Positions 26,006 to 34,172 are shown, counted from the first letter of the stretch. The stretch: 64,000 bases of DNA from Methylobacterium terrae (GCF_003173755.1 NZ_CP029553.1:3744001-3808000), one strand, 5' to 3'. Numbers and translations are program-made. Notes: generated by a model not told the origin, from the letters alone.

Positions 26006-27248
26006 GGCCGCCTTCTCGCCTGACGCCCCGGCGGTGTCGAGCGCCGCGCCCTGGCTGTTCGTCGTCGGCATCGGCGAGGACGGGCGGGCCGGCCTCTCGC
26101 CGGCCGCGGCGGCCGCCCTCGACGGCGCCGGGCTGGTGATCGGCGGGCGCCGCCACCTGGATCTCGCAGCCCCGCTTTCCGCCGAGACCCTGGCCTGGCC
26201 GAGCCCTCTCTCCGACGCCTACCCGGCGATCCTCGCCCGGCGCGGGCAGCCGACCTGCGTGCTCGCCACCGGCGATCCGTTCCATTACGGCGTCGGCGCG
26301 GAGCTCGCCCGGCTGGTGCCGGCGGGCGAGATCGCAGGCTTTCCGCAGGCCTCCGCCTTCAGCCTCGCGGCCTCCCGCCTCGGCTGGCCGCTCGCCGAGG
26401 TCGCCTGCCTGACCCTGCACGGGCGGGCGCTCGAGCGGGTGATCCCGCACCTCCAGCCCGGCGCCCGGCTCCTCGCCCTGTCCTGGGACGGCACCACGCC
26501 CGAGAGGCTCGCCGCCCTCCTGACCGCGCGCGGCTTCCCGCGCTCGCGCCTCACCGTCCTCGAAGCGATGGGCGGCCCGCGCGAGCGCCGGCGCTCGGGC
26601 ACCGCCCGCGACTTCGCCGAGACCGGGATCGACCCGCTCAACACCGTCGCGGTCGAGGTCGTGGCCGAGCCGGACGCGCGGGTGATCCCGCTCTCCCCGG
26701 GCCTCGACGATGCCTGGTTCGAGCATGACGGGCAGCTGACCAAGGCCGAGATCCGCGCCGTCACCCTCGCCTCCCTGCGCCCCCGCGCCGGCCAACTGCT
26801 GTGGGACGTCGGCGCCGGCTCGGGCTCCATCGGCATCGAGTGGTGCCTGCGCCATCCGGCGAACCGCGCGGTCGCGATCGAGGCCCGCGAGGAGCGGGCG
26901 GCCCGCATCCGCCGCAACGCGTCGAATCTCGGCGTGCCCGATCTCCGGGTCGTGGTCGGTCGCGCGCCCGCCAGCCTCGCCGGGTTGCCGGCGCCGGACG
27001 CGGCCTTCCTCGGCGGCGGCGTCTCCGATCCGGCCCTGGTGGCTGCGGTCCTCGAGGCCCTGCCGGTCGGCGGACGCCTCATCGCCAACGCGGTGACGCT
27101 GGAGAGCGAGGCCCTGCTGCTGCGCCTCCACGCAGAGCGCGGCGGCGCCCTGCGGCGCCTGTCGGTCGCCCGGGCCGAGCCGGTCGGTCACCTCACCGGC
27201 TGGCGACCGGCGATGCCGGTGACGCAATGGGCGCTGACCAAGCCGTGA
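26004..27248 (+). CDS. cobL: Precorrin-6Y C5,15-methyltransferase (decarboxylating), CbiE-CbiT fusion
   Basis: Methylates C-5 and C-15 and decarboxylates the C-12 side chain. The 414-residue protein has an N-terminal CbiE-type methylase domain (about 15-215; [20 protein letters not shown]) and a C-terminal CbiT domain (about 230-414; [19 protein letters not shown] and [14 protein letters not shown]). The start is likely ATG 26004; an in-frame start 24 bp upstream is possible but would run further into cobK. The stop overlaps the GTG of cobE. Confidence 0.94.
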   Translation: MAAFSPDAPAVSSAAPWLFVVGIGEDGRAGLSPAAAAALDGAGLVIGGRRHLDLAAPLSAETLAWPSPLSDAYPAILARRGQPTCVLATGDPFHYGVGAELARLVPAGEIAGFPQASAFSLAASRLGWPLAEVACLTLHGRALERVIPHLQPGARLLALSWDGTTPERLAALLTARGFPRSRLTVLEAMGGPRERRRSGTARDFAETGIDPLNTVAVEVVAEPDARVIPLSPGLDDAWFEHDGQLTKAEIRAVTLASLRPRAGQLLWDVGAGSGSIGIEWCLRHPANRAVAIEAREERAARIRRNASNLGVPDLRVVVGRAPASLAGLPAPDAAFLGGGVSDPALVAAVLEALPVGGRLIANAVTLESEALLLRLHAERGGALRRLSVARAEPVGHLTGWRPAMPVTQWALTKP

Positions 27249-27748
27249 CGCACCTCCTCACCCAGGCGGGGATCCACGCGAGAGCGCCGGGCGCCCCGCC
27301 ACCGCCCGACGTCCTGCGCGGGGCCGGCCGGGAGCCCGCCACCGAGGCGCCGCGCGCCCTCGTCGCCGGCATCGGCTTTCGCCACGCGACCGAGGCCGAG
27401 GAGATCGTCGCCCTGGTGGCGGAAGGGCTGCGGCAATCCGATCTCGCGGGCGCCCGCCTCGCGGCGCTCGCCACCGCCGCCGACCGTGCCGGCGACCCGG
27501 CGATCCGCGAGGCGGCCGACGCCCTGGGCGTGCCGCTGGTCGCGATCGGGGTCGAGGCCCTGCGCGAGGCCGGCCGCCGGGTCGTCACCCGCTCCGTCCG
27601 CATCGAGGCCCTGCGGGGCGTCGGGTCCCTCGCCGAGGCCGCGGCCCTCGCGGCCGCCGGGCCGGACGGCCGCCTCGTCCTGCCCCGCATCGCCAGCGCG
27701 GGGGCGACCTGCGCCCTCGCCGCCAGCGGAGACGCGTTACCGTCATGA
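27245..27748 (+). CDS. cobE: CobE / CbiG C-terminal-domain protein
   Basis: A small 167-residue protein starting at GTG 27245, overlapping the cobL stop. After about 45 residues it has the CbiG-C/CobE core [49 protein letters not shown] and a Ser/Ala-rich end. CobE is required in the aerobic route, but its exact step is not settled. The position between cobL and cobM is standard. Confidence 0.88.
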   Translation: MTHLLTQAGIHARAPGAPPPPDVLRGAGREPATEAPRALVAGIGFRHATEAEEIVALVAEGLRQSDLAGARLAALATAADRAGDPAIREAADALGVPLVAIGVEALREAGRRVVTRSVRIEALRGVGSLAEAAALAAAGPDGRLVLPRIASAGATCALAASGDALPS

Positions 27749-28533
27749 TCCACTTCATCGGCGCCGGCCCGGGCGCGGCCGACCTCATCACCGTGCGCGG
27801 CCGCGACCTGATCGCCCGCTGCCCGGTCTGCCTTCATGCCGGCTCGCTCGTCGCGCCCGAGATCCTGTCCTGGTGCCCGGCGGGCGCGCGCATCGTCGAC
27901 ACCGCCCCCCTCGCCCTCGACGCGATCGTCGCCGAGATGGCGGAGGCCCACGCGGCCGGCCAGGAGGTGGCGCGGCTGCATTCCGGCGACCTCTCGATCT
28001 GGAGCGCGGTGGCCGAGCAGACCCGCCGCCTCGACCGCCTCGGCATCCCCTACGACCTCACCCCGGGCGTCCCCTCCTTCGCCGCGGCCGCCGCATTGCT
28101 CGGGCGCGAGCTGACGGTGCCGGAACTGGCGCAATCGGTGGTGCTCACCCGCACTACGGGCCGCGCCTCGGCGATGCCCGAGACCGAGCGCCTCGCCGCC
28201 TTCGCGGCGACCCGGGCGACGCTTGCGGTTCACCTGTCGATCCACGTCATCGACGCGGTCGCGGCCGAGCTGATCCCGCATTACGGCCCGGACTGCCCGG
28301 CGGCGGTGGTGTTCCGCGCCACGTGGCCGGACGAGCGGGTGCTGCGCGGGACGCTGTCCAGCCTGCCGGGCCAGGTCGCGGCGGCGGGGCTGGAGCGCAC
28401 GGCGCTGATCCTGGTCGGCCCGGCGCTCGGCGCGACCGAGTTCCGCGAGAGCGCGCTGTACGCGGCGGATTACGACCGGCGGTTCCGGCCGGGGGGGACG
28501 ATGGCCGGGCCGGACGAATCCCGGTCGGCGTGA
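27745..28533 (+). CDS. cobM: Precorrin-4 C(11)-methyltransferase
   Basis: Produces precorrin-5 by SAM-dependent methylation. The 262-residue protein begins [58 protein letters not shown] and [13 protein letters not shown] are specific to CobM. The ATG overlaps the cobE stop (ATGA). This is the last cob gene of the run. CobF, the next enzyme of the classical route, does not follow. Confidence 0.95.
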   Translation: MIHFIGAGPGAADLITVRGRDLIARCPVCLHAGSLVAPEILSWCPAGARIVDTAPLALDAIVAEMAEAHAAGQEVARLHSGDLSIWSAVAEQTRRLDRLGIPYDLTPGVPSFAAAAALLGRELTVPELAQSVVLTRTTGRASAMPETERLAAFAATRATLAVHLSIHVIDAVAAELIPHYGPDCPAAVVFRATWPDERVLRGTLSSLPGQVAAAGLERTALILVGPALGATEFRESALYAADYDRRFRPGGTMAGPDESRSA

Positions 28534-28588
28534 TTCCCGCGGGGGCGCGACCGTTGCGAAGCACGTACGCCCTTCGTACACATCGGCG

Positions 28589-29152
28589 ATGCGAATGCGA
28601 ATGCGAATCGCCACCGACGCTGACGCGGCCTTGCTCGCGCGGCTCCACACGATGAGCTGGCGGAGCGCCTACAGCGCGATCCTCGATCCGAGCTTCCTCT
28701 CCGGTCCCATCGAGCAGGAACGCCTGGACGTCTGGACCTTCCGCCTCGGGCAGCGCCGCCCGCACCAGACCGCGATCATCGCCGAGACCGCCGAGGGACC
28801 CGTCGGCTTCGTTTGCGCGATCGGCGCGGAGGATGAGCGGTGGGGAACGCTGGTCGACAATCTCCACGTTCTTCCCAGCGCCAAGGGACGGGGATGGGGG
28901 ACGAGCCTGCTCGCCGCCGCAGCGAACTGGTCGCTCGGCACCTACCCAGCCTCGGGGCTCTACCTGTGGTGCTTCGAGCAGAACGAGCCGGCCCGCCGCT
29001 TCTACGAGGGGCGTGGCGGGGTCATCGCCGAGCGAAGCCGGCACGCCGTCCCCGGCGGAGGCGACCGTCCGGTCATCCGCTATCATTGGGCTGATCCTGT
29101 CTCCGTCTCGGGCGACGCACGGTCCGGCGGATCTCCGCGGGCGGTTTCCTGA
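28589..29152 (+). CDS. GNAT-family N-acetyltransferase
   Basis: The 187-residue protein has the GNAT fold signatures: N-terminal ATDADAALLARLHTMSWR, the acetyl-CoA loop LPSAKGRGWGTSLLAAA (an R/Q-x-x-G-x-G/A variant), and LWCFEQNEPARRFYEGRGG. The substrate is unknown. The 5' end is a hexanucleotide repeat (ATGCGA three times), giving MRMRMR and three possible in-frame starts at 28589, 28595 and 28601. It stands alone 55 bp after cobM. Confidence 0.85.
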   Translation: MRMRMRIATDADAALLARLHTMSWRSAYSAILDPSFLSGPIEQERLDVWTFRLGQRRPHQTAIIAETAEGPVGFVCAIGAEDERWGTLVDNLHVLPSAKGRGWGTSLLAAAANWSLGTYPASGLYLWCFEQNEPARRFYEGRGGVIAERSRHAVPGGGDRPVIRYHWADPVSVSGDARSGGSPRAVS

Positions 29153-29359
29153 AGAGGCGTCCTGATCGAGACCCAGGGCTCGGGGACCATTCGACCGCTG
29201 CCGAGCCGCCGGATCGGGTCTCGTCACGGCGACGGCCCCGTCGGATGAATCGACTCCCGCTCGTCCGGCACGCCCTTCCGGTCGATCTCGCACATTGCCA
29301 ACGTGCTGACCAACCCCGCCAGCGCCTTCGCGGCAGCCGTCCGGGAAAAAAGCGAGGGT

Positions 29360-29401
29360 GTGATACGAGATCCGGAAGATTACTTCCGGATCTCGTATCA
29401 C
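29360..29401. repeat. 42-bp near-perfect palindrome
   Basis: Two perfect 19-bp arms (29360-29378 and 29383-29401; left arm starts GTGATACGAGATCC) are separated by ATTA. It would form a very stable hairpin in DNA or RNA. Its right arm ends CTCGTATCAC, and related wording (CGTATGAGATGCG) recurs 60 bp downstream. This suggests a repeat family. Confidence 0.9.
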
Positions 29402-29428
29402 CAGCCCGCGCGGCGCTTGAGCGAAGCC

Positions 29429-29462
29429 GATTTCCGCATCGCGAAGCGATCAGCCGGAAATC
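29429..29462. repeat. Second inverted repeat with nested stem
   Basis: GATTTCCG (29429-29436) pairs with CGGAAATC (29455-29462), and an inner ATCGC-GAA-GCGAT stem lies between. Together with the 42-bp palindrome just upstream it appears to form one composite element. Confidence 0.75.
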
Positions 29463-29675
29463 GTATGAGATGCGAGGCCGGGTCGGCGCTTCGGCCCCCG
29501 AGGCGGGGTTCGGCGGCGTGCCGGCTCGAGGTCGTCCGGGAATTGGCCCGAGCCGGGACGGGTCGTGCTCCCCCGCATTTCCGGGCGGCCAATCCCGGCT
29601 GACATCGAGGATGTCGGCCGCTCGACGATTGTCTCCGCGCGCTCTCGTCGGAGCCGCCGGGGCTGCCATCCATCA

Positions 29676-29714
29676 CGTCACTCCGGGGCCGCGACAGCGG
29701 AGCCCGGGATGACG
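29676..29714. repeat. Imperfect inverted repeat of the CGTCA...TGACG type
   Basis: CGTCA-CT-CCGGG pairs with CCCGG-GA-TGACG around a short centre. This wording is typical of dispersed extragenic repeats in Rhizobiales genomes, but a genome-wide count would be needed to confirm that here. Confidence 0.55.
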
Positions 29715-29771
29715 ATGGAGCGTGTTCGTTCGGCGAGAGAGATCGAGCGGCCCCTCACCGCACCCGCTTCT

Positions 29772-30179
29772 TTACCGCGCCGGCTTCTTGACCGGCTCCG
29801 CCGCCGCTGGCGTGATGCTGCCGGTCTGGGTCACCTTGTCCTTCGCTTGGTCGAGTCGCTTGGTCAGCGAGGCGAGGTCGCGTTGCGTGGCCGCGAGCTG
29901 CGCCTTGGCCTTGTCGCGGGTCGCGCCGAGCTGGGCGATCTCGTCGCGCGCCGCGGCGATCTTGGCCTGGCGGTCGCGCAGCTCCGCCTCGACGTCCTGG
30001 AACTGCTTGACCTTGGCGGCGAGCGCGTCGCGCTGGCCCTCGGTCTCCGCCAGCTGGGTGCGCAGCGTGCTCTTGCCGGTGGACGATACGCCGTAGGCGC
30101 CCCAGCCCGACAGGGTGCCGAGGCCGAGGATGCCAGCCGCGAGGAGGGCGGGATTGGGTCGGAGCCGCAGGGTACGCAT
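29772..30179 (-). CDS. Membrane-anchored coiled-coil protein of unknown function
   Basis: The 135-residue protein starts MRTLRLRPNPALLAAGILGLGTLSGWGAYG, a basic N-terminus with one hydrophobic segment (signal peptide or anchor). Residues about 35-115 form a heptad-rich coiled coil full of Ala, Gln, Asp and Lys. The C-terminus ends in a Pro/Lys tail. No enzyme motif is visible. It is divergent from the TadG-like gene. Confidence 0.75.
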   Translation of the reverse strand: MRTLRLRPNPALLAAGILGLGTLSGWGAYGVSSTGKSTLRTQLAETEGQRDALAAKVKQFQDVEAELRDRQAKIAAARDEIAQLGATRDKAKAQLAATQRDLASLTKRLDQAKDKVTQTGSITPAAAEPVKKPAR

Positions 30180-30433
30180 CGGCAGTCCTCGTCAGGTACT
30201 CGGTGGGCCGCCGCGGGACGGCCGAGGATGTCCCGAACCCGGGAACACGACTGATCGCGATCATGACGAGTCTTCGTTAACGGCCCCTTGCTGCCAGTGG
30301 CGGTGGGAAACCTTAACGGATCGTGACCCGCATGGCGTCGGAGCGAGGTATCGCGTCGGCAGAGTCTTAACGTCCTAACTGTTAGCTCTTGTCTGTTAGA
30401 CCAAAAGGGCGGTGGCAGGAGGGCGGAACTTCG

Positions 30434-31693
30434 ATGAGGCGGCTGTTCGTCCGGTTCCGGCGCGATCCACGCGGCAGCGTCGCGGTGATCATGGCGCTGG
30501 CGATGATCCCGGTCACCTTCCTGGTCGGGGCGGGCGTCGACTACGCCCGCGGTGCCGGGGTCCAGGCCAAGATCCAGACCGCCACCGACGCGGCGGTGCT
30601 GGCGGTGATCCGCGAGGTACCGACCCTGAAGACCGACGCCGATTTCCAGACCCGCGCGCGCGCGTTCTTCGACGCGAGCTTTCCGCCCCAGACGGGCGTG
30701 ACCGTGACCCGCTTCACCCCGGTCCGGACCGGCACCCAGGTCTCGGTCAGCGCCACCGCCGAAGTGGACATGACGCTCGGGCGCCTGATGCATCCGGGCC
30801 GGCTCGAGGTCACCGGCACGTCGCAGGCGATGTCCGGCGGCAAGGCGGTCGAGATCGCGCTGGTGCTCGACAATACCGGTTCGATGAACAGCTCCGGCAA
30901 GCTCCCGGCCCTCAAGCAGGCGGCGAAGGACTTCCTGACCTACCTCGACAAGGTCGTGGTCAGTCGTTCCGACGCCAAGGTCGCCCTGGTGCCGTTCTCC
31001 ACGCAGGTGAATCTCGGCACCGCCGTCACCAGCGCGGGCTGGCTCAGCTACACCAAGATCGGCACGACGAGCGCCGCGAGCTGGCAGGGCTGCATCACCG
31101 ACCGCGACCAGCCCTACGACGTCCAGGTGCCGAATGCCGAGCCCACCGGCGCCGGCGCCTATCCGGCGGACAAGTGTGCGTCGATCCAGAACGGCAAGCC
31201 GACGCTCGCCCCCATCCGCCCGCTCGGCACCGATTACACGGCGCTCGCCACCGCCATCGACGCCATGAGCGCGGGCGGCGACACCAACGTCACCATCGGG
31301 GTCGCCTGGGGCCTGGAGGCGCTCACTCCCTACGGCCCGCTCGCCACCGCGACGAGCCTCGCGAACGACCGCGTCAGCAAGATCATGATCGTCTTGACCG
31401 ACGGCCTGAACACGGCCAACCGCTGGACCTGCACCGGCGACTTCTGGAAGGACTGGTTCTCCGGCTGCGTCGACGACAGCACCATCGACGGCCGCACCCT
31501 CGCGGCCTGCACCGCCGCCAAGAACGCTGGCATCATCATCTACACGGTGCGGGTGATCGACGGAAACACCAACATGCTGAAGTCGTGCGCGACCAAGGAC
31601 GGATTCTTCTACAACGTCATCAAGGCCGATGATCTCAAGCCGGCGTTCCAGAGCATCGGCAGCTCGATCGCGCAGTTCCGGCTCACGCAGTAG
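30434..31693 (+). CDS. TadE/TadG-like pilus-assembly protein with VWA domain
   Basis: The 419-residue protein starts MRRLFVRFRRDPRGSVAVIMALAMIPVTFLVGAGVDYAR, the TadG-type N-terminal helix. A von Willebrand A domain follows from about residue 135, with MIDAS motif DNTGSM (VLDNTGSMNSSGK), and continues to LTDGLNT and the C-terminus. Cys residues near 220-360 suggest disulfides, fitting an extracytoplasmic location. Canonical Tad clusters have rcpC, tadA and others nearby; none are here, so it is an orphan. Several TTAACG motifs lie upstream (30277, 30313, 30367). Confidence 0.85.
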   Translation: MRRLFVRFRRDPRGSVAVIMALAMIPVTFLVGAGVDYARGAGVQAKIQTATDAAVLAVIREVPTLKTDADFQTRARAFFDASFPPQTGVTVTRFTPVRTGTQVSVSATAEVDMTLGRLMHPGRLEVTGTSQAMSGGKAVEIALVLDNTGSMNSSGKLPALKQAAKDFLTYLDKVVVSRSDAKVALVPFSTQVNLGTAVTSAGWLSYTKIGTTSAASWQGCITDRDQPYDVQVPNAEPTGAGAYPADKCASIQNGKPTLAPIRPLGTDYTALATAIDAMSAGGDTNVTIGVAWGLEALTPYGPLATATSLANDRVSKIMIVLTDGLNTANRWTCTGDFWKDWFSGCVDDSTIDGRTLAACTAAKNAGIIIYTVRVIDGNTNMLKSCATKDGFFYNVIKADDLKPAFQSIGSSIAQFRLTQ

Positions 31694-31747
31694 AGCCGCC
31701 GCGCCCGTCCGCAGGCTGGTGCCGCACGCGACCCGTTGACTCGCGCG

Positions 31748-31780
31748 CTGCATTGCAGCATCGTGTTTGCTGCGTCGCAC
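31748..31780 (+). promoter_or_regulatory. Two PhaR-like operator sites upstream of the phasin
   Basis: CTGC-ATT-GCAG (31748-31758) is a perfect match to the CTGC-N3-GCAG site of PhaR, the PHB-responsive repressor described in Paracoccus. CTGC-GTC-GCAC (31770-31780) matches with one change. The centres are 22 bp apart, two helical turns, 47 bp before the phasin start. Release of PhaR by nascent polyhydroxybutyrate would derepress the phasin. Confidence 0.7.
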
Positions 31781-31826
31781 AAAACCTCAGGGGCGGCGCG
31801 CGTAGCGACTGCCAGAGGAAACGACC

Positions 31827-32213
31827 ATGAGCAGCACCCAGAAGCCCTTCGAGATCCCGACCGAGATGCGCGACTTCGCCGAGAAGGGCGTGCAGAACGC
31901 CCGCACGGCGTTCGGCACCTTCCTGGGCACCGCCCGCAAGCTCGCCGAGACCGTGCAGACCTCGACCAGCACCTCGCAGACCGGCATGGGCGCGGCCGTG
32001 GCCCGCGGCTTCGACTACACCGAGCAGCACGCCTCCGCGACCTTCGACCTCGCCGAGAAGCTCGTGCGCACCACCGACGTCAAGGAGGCCCTCGAGCTCC
32101 AGGGCGAGTACATGCGCAACCAGATGAGCGCGCTGCAGAACCAGGCGAAGGAGTTCGCCACCCTGTCCGAGGCGATCAAGGCCGACCTGAACAAGGCCCA
32201 GGCCAAGGCCTGA
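31827..32213 (+). CDS. phaP: Phasin (PHB granule-associated protein)
   Basis: A 128-residue amphipathic helical protein expected to coat polyhydroxybutyrate granules. The phasin_2-type features are the start EIPTEMRDFAEKGVQNARTAFGTFL, a Thr/Ser-rich turn (TSTSTSQTG), and VKEALELQGEYMRNQMSALQNQAKEFA at the C-terminal half. There is no signal peptide. PhaR-like sites upstream and a strong hairpin downstream make it a single-gene unit. It is the first of three phasin-like genes in a row. Confidence 0.92.
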   Translation: MSSTQKPFEIPTEMRDFAEKGVQNARTAFGTFLGTARKLAETVQTSTSTSQTGMGAAVARGFDYTEQHASATFDLAEKLVRTTDVKEALELQGEYMRNQMSALQNQAKEFATLSEAIKADLNKAQAKA

Positions 32214-32235
32214 ACGGCGGCCCGAGGGCCCTCGA

Positions 32236-32269
32236 CCGGTCCGGCGGGGCGAGAGCCCGGCCGGACCGG
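32236..32269 (+). terminator. Long hairpin after the phasin gene
   Basis: CCGGTCCGGC pairs perfectly with GCCGGACCGG, and an inner GGGC-GAGA-GCCC stem extends it. It starts 22 bp after the phaP stop. The T-tract is short (CTCTTTG), so it may terminate or simply stabilise the transcript. Confidence 0.7.
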
Positions 32270-32495
32270 CACTCTTTGACGAACTCGAGGCGAGACTCCG
32301 CGTTCCGCCCGGCGCCCGCGCGGGCAGGAGACCGGTGCGCGCCGCGCGGCCGCGCTGTCGCGCCGCAAAGCCGGTGCCCCGGACGAGCCTGCCGGCACTC
32401 CGGCCCTGCGCGCTCGCCCCCGCATCGGGCGGGGGCGGCCGCCCCCGGGCGACGCGCCAGGGACGCGATGCCTGCCACTCCGAGGAGGCCGAGCC

Positions 32496-33398
32496 ATGAC
32501 CACCCGCCGCATCGACAAGAACCGCAAGCCGCCCCGCCGCCCCGCCGCCCGCCCGGCGGCCCGGCCGGTCGACAGCACCAAGTCCGGCGCGATCTCGCCC
32601 GGCGAGACTGCGTCCGAGCCCGCGCCCTCGGTCGAGACTGTCGCGAGCGGTCCCGAGACCGCGCCGGAGCCGATCGAGACCACCGAGCCCGTGACGGCGC
32701 CGGGCACCGAAGCCGAACTGATCGAGGCCGGGACCTCCGAAGCCGAGACCGTCGCGTCCGAGGGCGTGCCGGAGCCGGCCTCGGGCGACGCGCCGGCCCA
32801 CGCGCCGGTCGCGGCGAGCGCCGCCGAGGACGCCCGGGCGGAAGACGCCGCCGTCGAGGCGCCCGCGTCCGAGGTCACCCTCGCGGCGCAGGACCGTCAG
32901 GCTTCGGCGGAGACAGCCTCGGAGCCCGAGGCGTCGGACGCCGTCGCCCATGACCTCGTCGAGGAGCCCGTCGAGGAGCCGGCCGCCCGGGCGGACACGG
33001 CCGACGAACCCGTCGACGCGGAATCCGTGTCGGAAGCGCTCGATCCTGCCGCCGTCGCGACCGCCGACGACCGGGCCCCTGCCCCGGCGGAGGCCGAGGC
33101 GGCGTCCGAGACCCTGGAGCGGCCGGCCGCGGCCGATCGGGAGGAGATCCCGCTGGCCGCCATGCAGGGGCTCATCGCGATCAACGGCCGGCTCGTGGCC
33201 TTCATGCAGGGCGAGGGCCACGCCGCCGTGGCGTTCTGGAAGGCCGCGATGACGGTCCGCTCGCCGGGCGACCTCGCCCAGCTCCAGGCCGCCGAGGTCA
33301 GCCGGGCGTTCGATGCGGCGGTCGCCTGCTGGACCGACCTCGCCCGCCGGATGGGCCGGTTCACGGCCTACGCGCCGTCGCGCGCCCGCGCCGCCTGA
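32496..33398 (+). CDS. Phasin-like protein with long acidic disordered N-terminus
   Basis: The 300-residue protein has a basic start (MTTRRIDKNRKPPRRPAARP), then about 170 residues rich in Glu, Ala, Pro, Thr and Ser that look disordered. The last 85 residues are helical (AAMQGLIAINGRLVAFMQGEGHAAVAFWKAAM through DLAQLQAAEVSRAFDAAVACWTDL), resembling a phasin domain. The basic plus acidic layout recalls granule-to-nucleoid linkers such as PhaF, but I see no Lys/Ala repeats. Context between two phasin-type genes supports a granule role. Confidence 0.7.
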   Translation: MTTRRIDKNRKPPRRPAARPAARPVDSTKSGAISPGETASEPAPSVETVASGPETAPEPIETTEPVTAPGTEAELIEAGTSEAETVASEGVPEPASGDAPAHAPVAASAAEDARAEDAAVEAPASEVTLAAQDRQASAETASEPEASDAVAHDLVEEPVEEPAARADTADEPVDAESVSEALDPAAVATADDRAPAPAEAEAASETLERPAAADREEIPLAAMQGLIAINGRLVAFMQGEGHAAVAFWKAAMTVRSPGDLAQLQAAEVSRAFDAAVACWTDLARRMGRFTAYAPSRARAA

Positions 33399-33411
33399 CG
33401 GCGCTTCGCGT

Positions 33412-33460
33412 CGGCACCCATGGGTGCCGGCCGCCCGGTCCGGGGTTGCGCCCCGGACCG
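33412..33460 (+). repeat. Two hairpins between phasin-like genes
   Basis: An 18-bp perfect palindrome centred on CCCATGGG lies at 33412-33429. A hairpin with 10-bp arms CGGTCCGGGG/CCCCGGACCG lies at 33436-33460. Both are in the 91-bp gap before the next phasin-like gene, and may terminate the upstream message or set the ratio of the two proteins. Confidence 0.7.
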
Positions 33461-33489
33461 TGATTCGCACACCGCTCAAGGAGACCGGG

Positions 33490-33744
33490 ATGTTGGATGC
33501 GTGGTACGCGACGGCGATGCTCGCGATGGAATCCCAGAAGGTCATCGAGCTGCGGCTCGTCAAGATCGCCTGGGGCGGCCTCGCCGGCCAGGTCGAGGCC
33601 CAGCGGATGGTGAGCGAGAAGATCGGCGCCGCCCTCGAGGCGACCGGCACCCTGCTCGGCGGCGGCACGCCGGAAGCGGTGATCGACCGCTACCGCGAGC
33701 ACGTCCGCAACAACGTCGAGCGCCTGTCAGCGCCGGCTAATTGA
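33490..33744 (+). CDS. Small phasin-like protein
   Basis: An 84-residue protein beginning MLDAWYATAMLAMESQKVIELRLVKIAWGG. It is amphipathic throughout and ends NNVERLSAPAN. The layout resembles short proteins found beside phasins in methylobacteria. A GGAGA element precedes the ATG. Its last 8 bp overlap the end of the convergent gene at 33737. The function is inferred only from context and composition. Confidence 0.7.
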   Translation: MLDAWYATAMLAMESQKVIELRLVKIAWGGLAGQVEAQRMVSEKIGAALEATGTLLGGGTPEAVIDRYREHVRNNVERLSAPAN

Positions 33745-34072
33745 TCGCGCAGAACCCCGCGCCCGAGCCGAACACCCGCCCGGTGCACCAGGGCCGTGCC
33801 GGCGCGGGAGCGGGCGCCGGGGCGGCCTCGGCCCGCGGGGTCGGCGCCGCGGCGACCGGCGTGGTGGTTCCGGTCGTCATCGGTTCGGGCTCCGCGGCGG
33901 CGGCCGTGCGCATCCGCGGCGCCTCCTGGGCACGGGTCGCGGGCGCTTCCGCCGGGGCGGCATGGCTCCGCGTGACGAAGAAGCCGCCGCCGCGCCGGCC
34001 CCGCGCCTCCGCGGGGTTCGCGGCCGCGACGATCCCGAGACCGACCAGCCCGAGCACCAGACCTGCACGCAT
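33737..34072 (-). CDS. Secreted Ala/Pro-rich protein of unknown function
   Basis: The 111-residue product has a clear signal peptide (RAGLVLGLVGLGIVAAANPAEA), then RGRRGGGFF, a long Ala/Pro/Thr linker, and a C-terminal block WCTGRVFGSGAGFCAIN with two Cys that could form a disulfide. I chose ATG 34072 because GGAGG lies 11 bp upstream; ATG 34081 and GTG 34090 are alternatives. The C-terminus overlaps the phasin-like gene by 8 bp. Confidence 0.65.
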   Translation of the reverse strand: MRAGLVLGLVGLGIVAAANPAEARGRRGGGFFVTRSHAAPAEAPATRAQEAPRMRTAAAAEPEPMTTGTTTPVAAAPTPRAEAAPAPAPAPARPWCTGRVFGSGAGFCAIN

Positions 34073-34172
34073 CGCCCTCATCCCCTCCACCGGATGCGGA
34101 GGATGATGGCCGGCGGGCGTTAATTCGCCGCCTCAGCCGACCTTTCGCATTTGACGGATCGCCGTCGAAGAT

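Larger units (their letters stand above)
29153..29771. other. Palindrome-rich intergenic region, no gene seen
   Basis: About 620 bp separate the acetyltransferase from the convergent coiled-coil gene. Overlapping open frames here have no family signature and are explained by GC bias. The content is instead a series of inverted repeats (29360-29401, 29429-29462, 29676-29714). They look like dispersed palindromic elements rather than promoter DNA. Confidence 0.7.

Noticed and set aside
30277..30395. CtrA box upstream of the TadG-like gene
   Set aside because: Three TTAACG half-sites occur, but no pair has the TTAA-N7-TTAA spacing.
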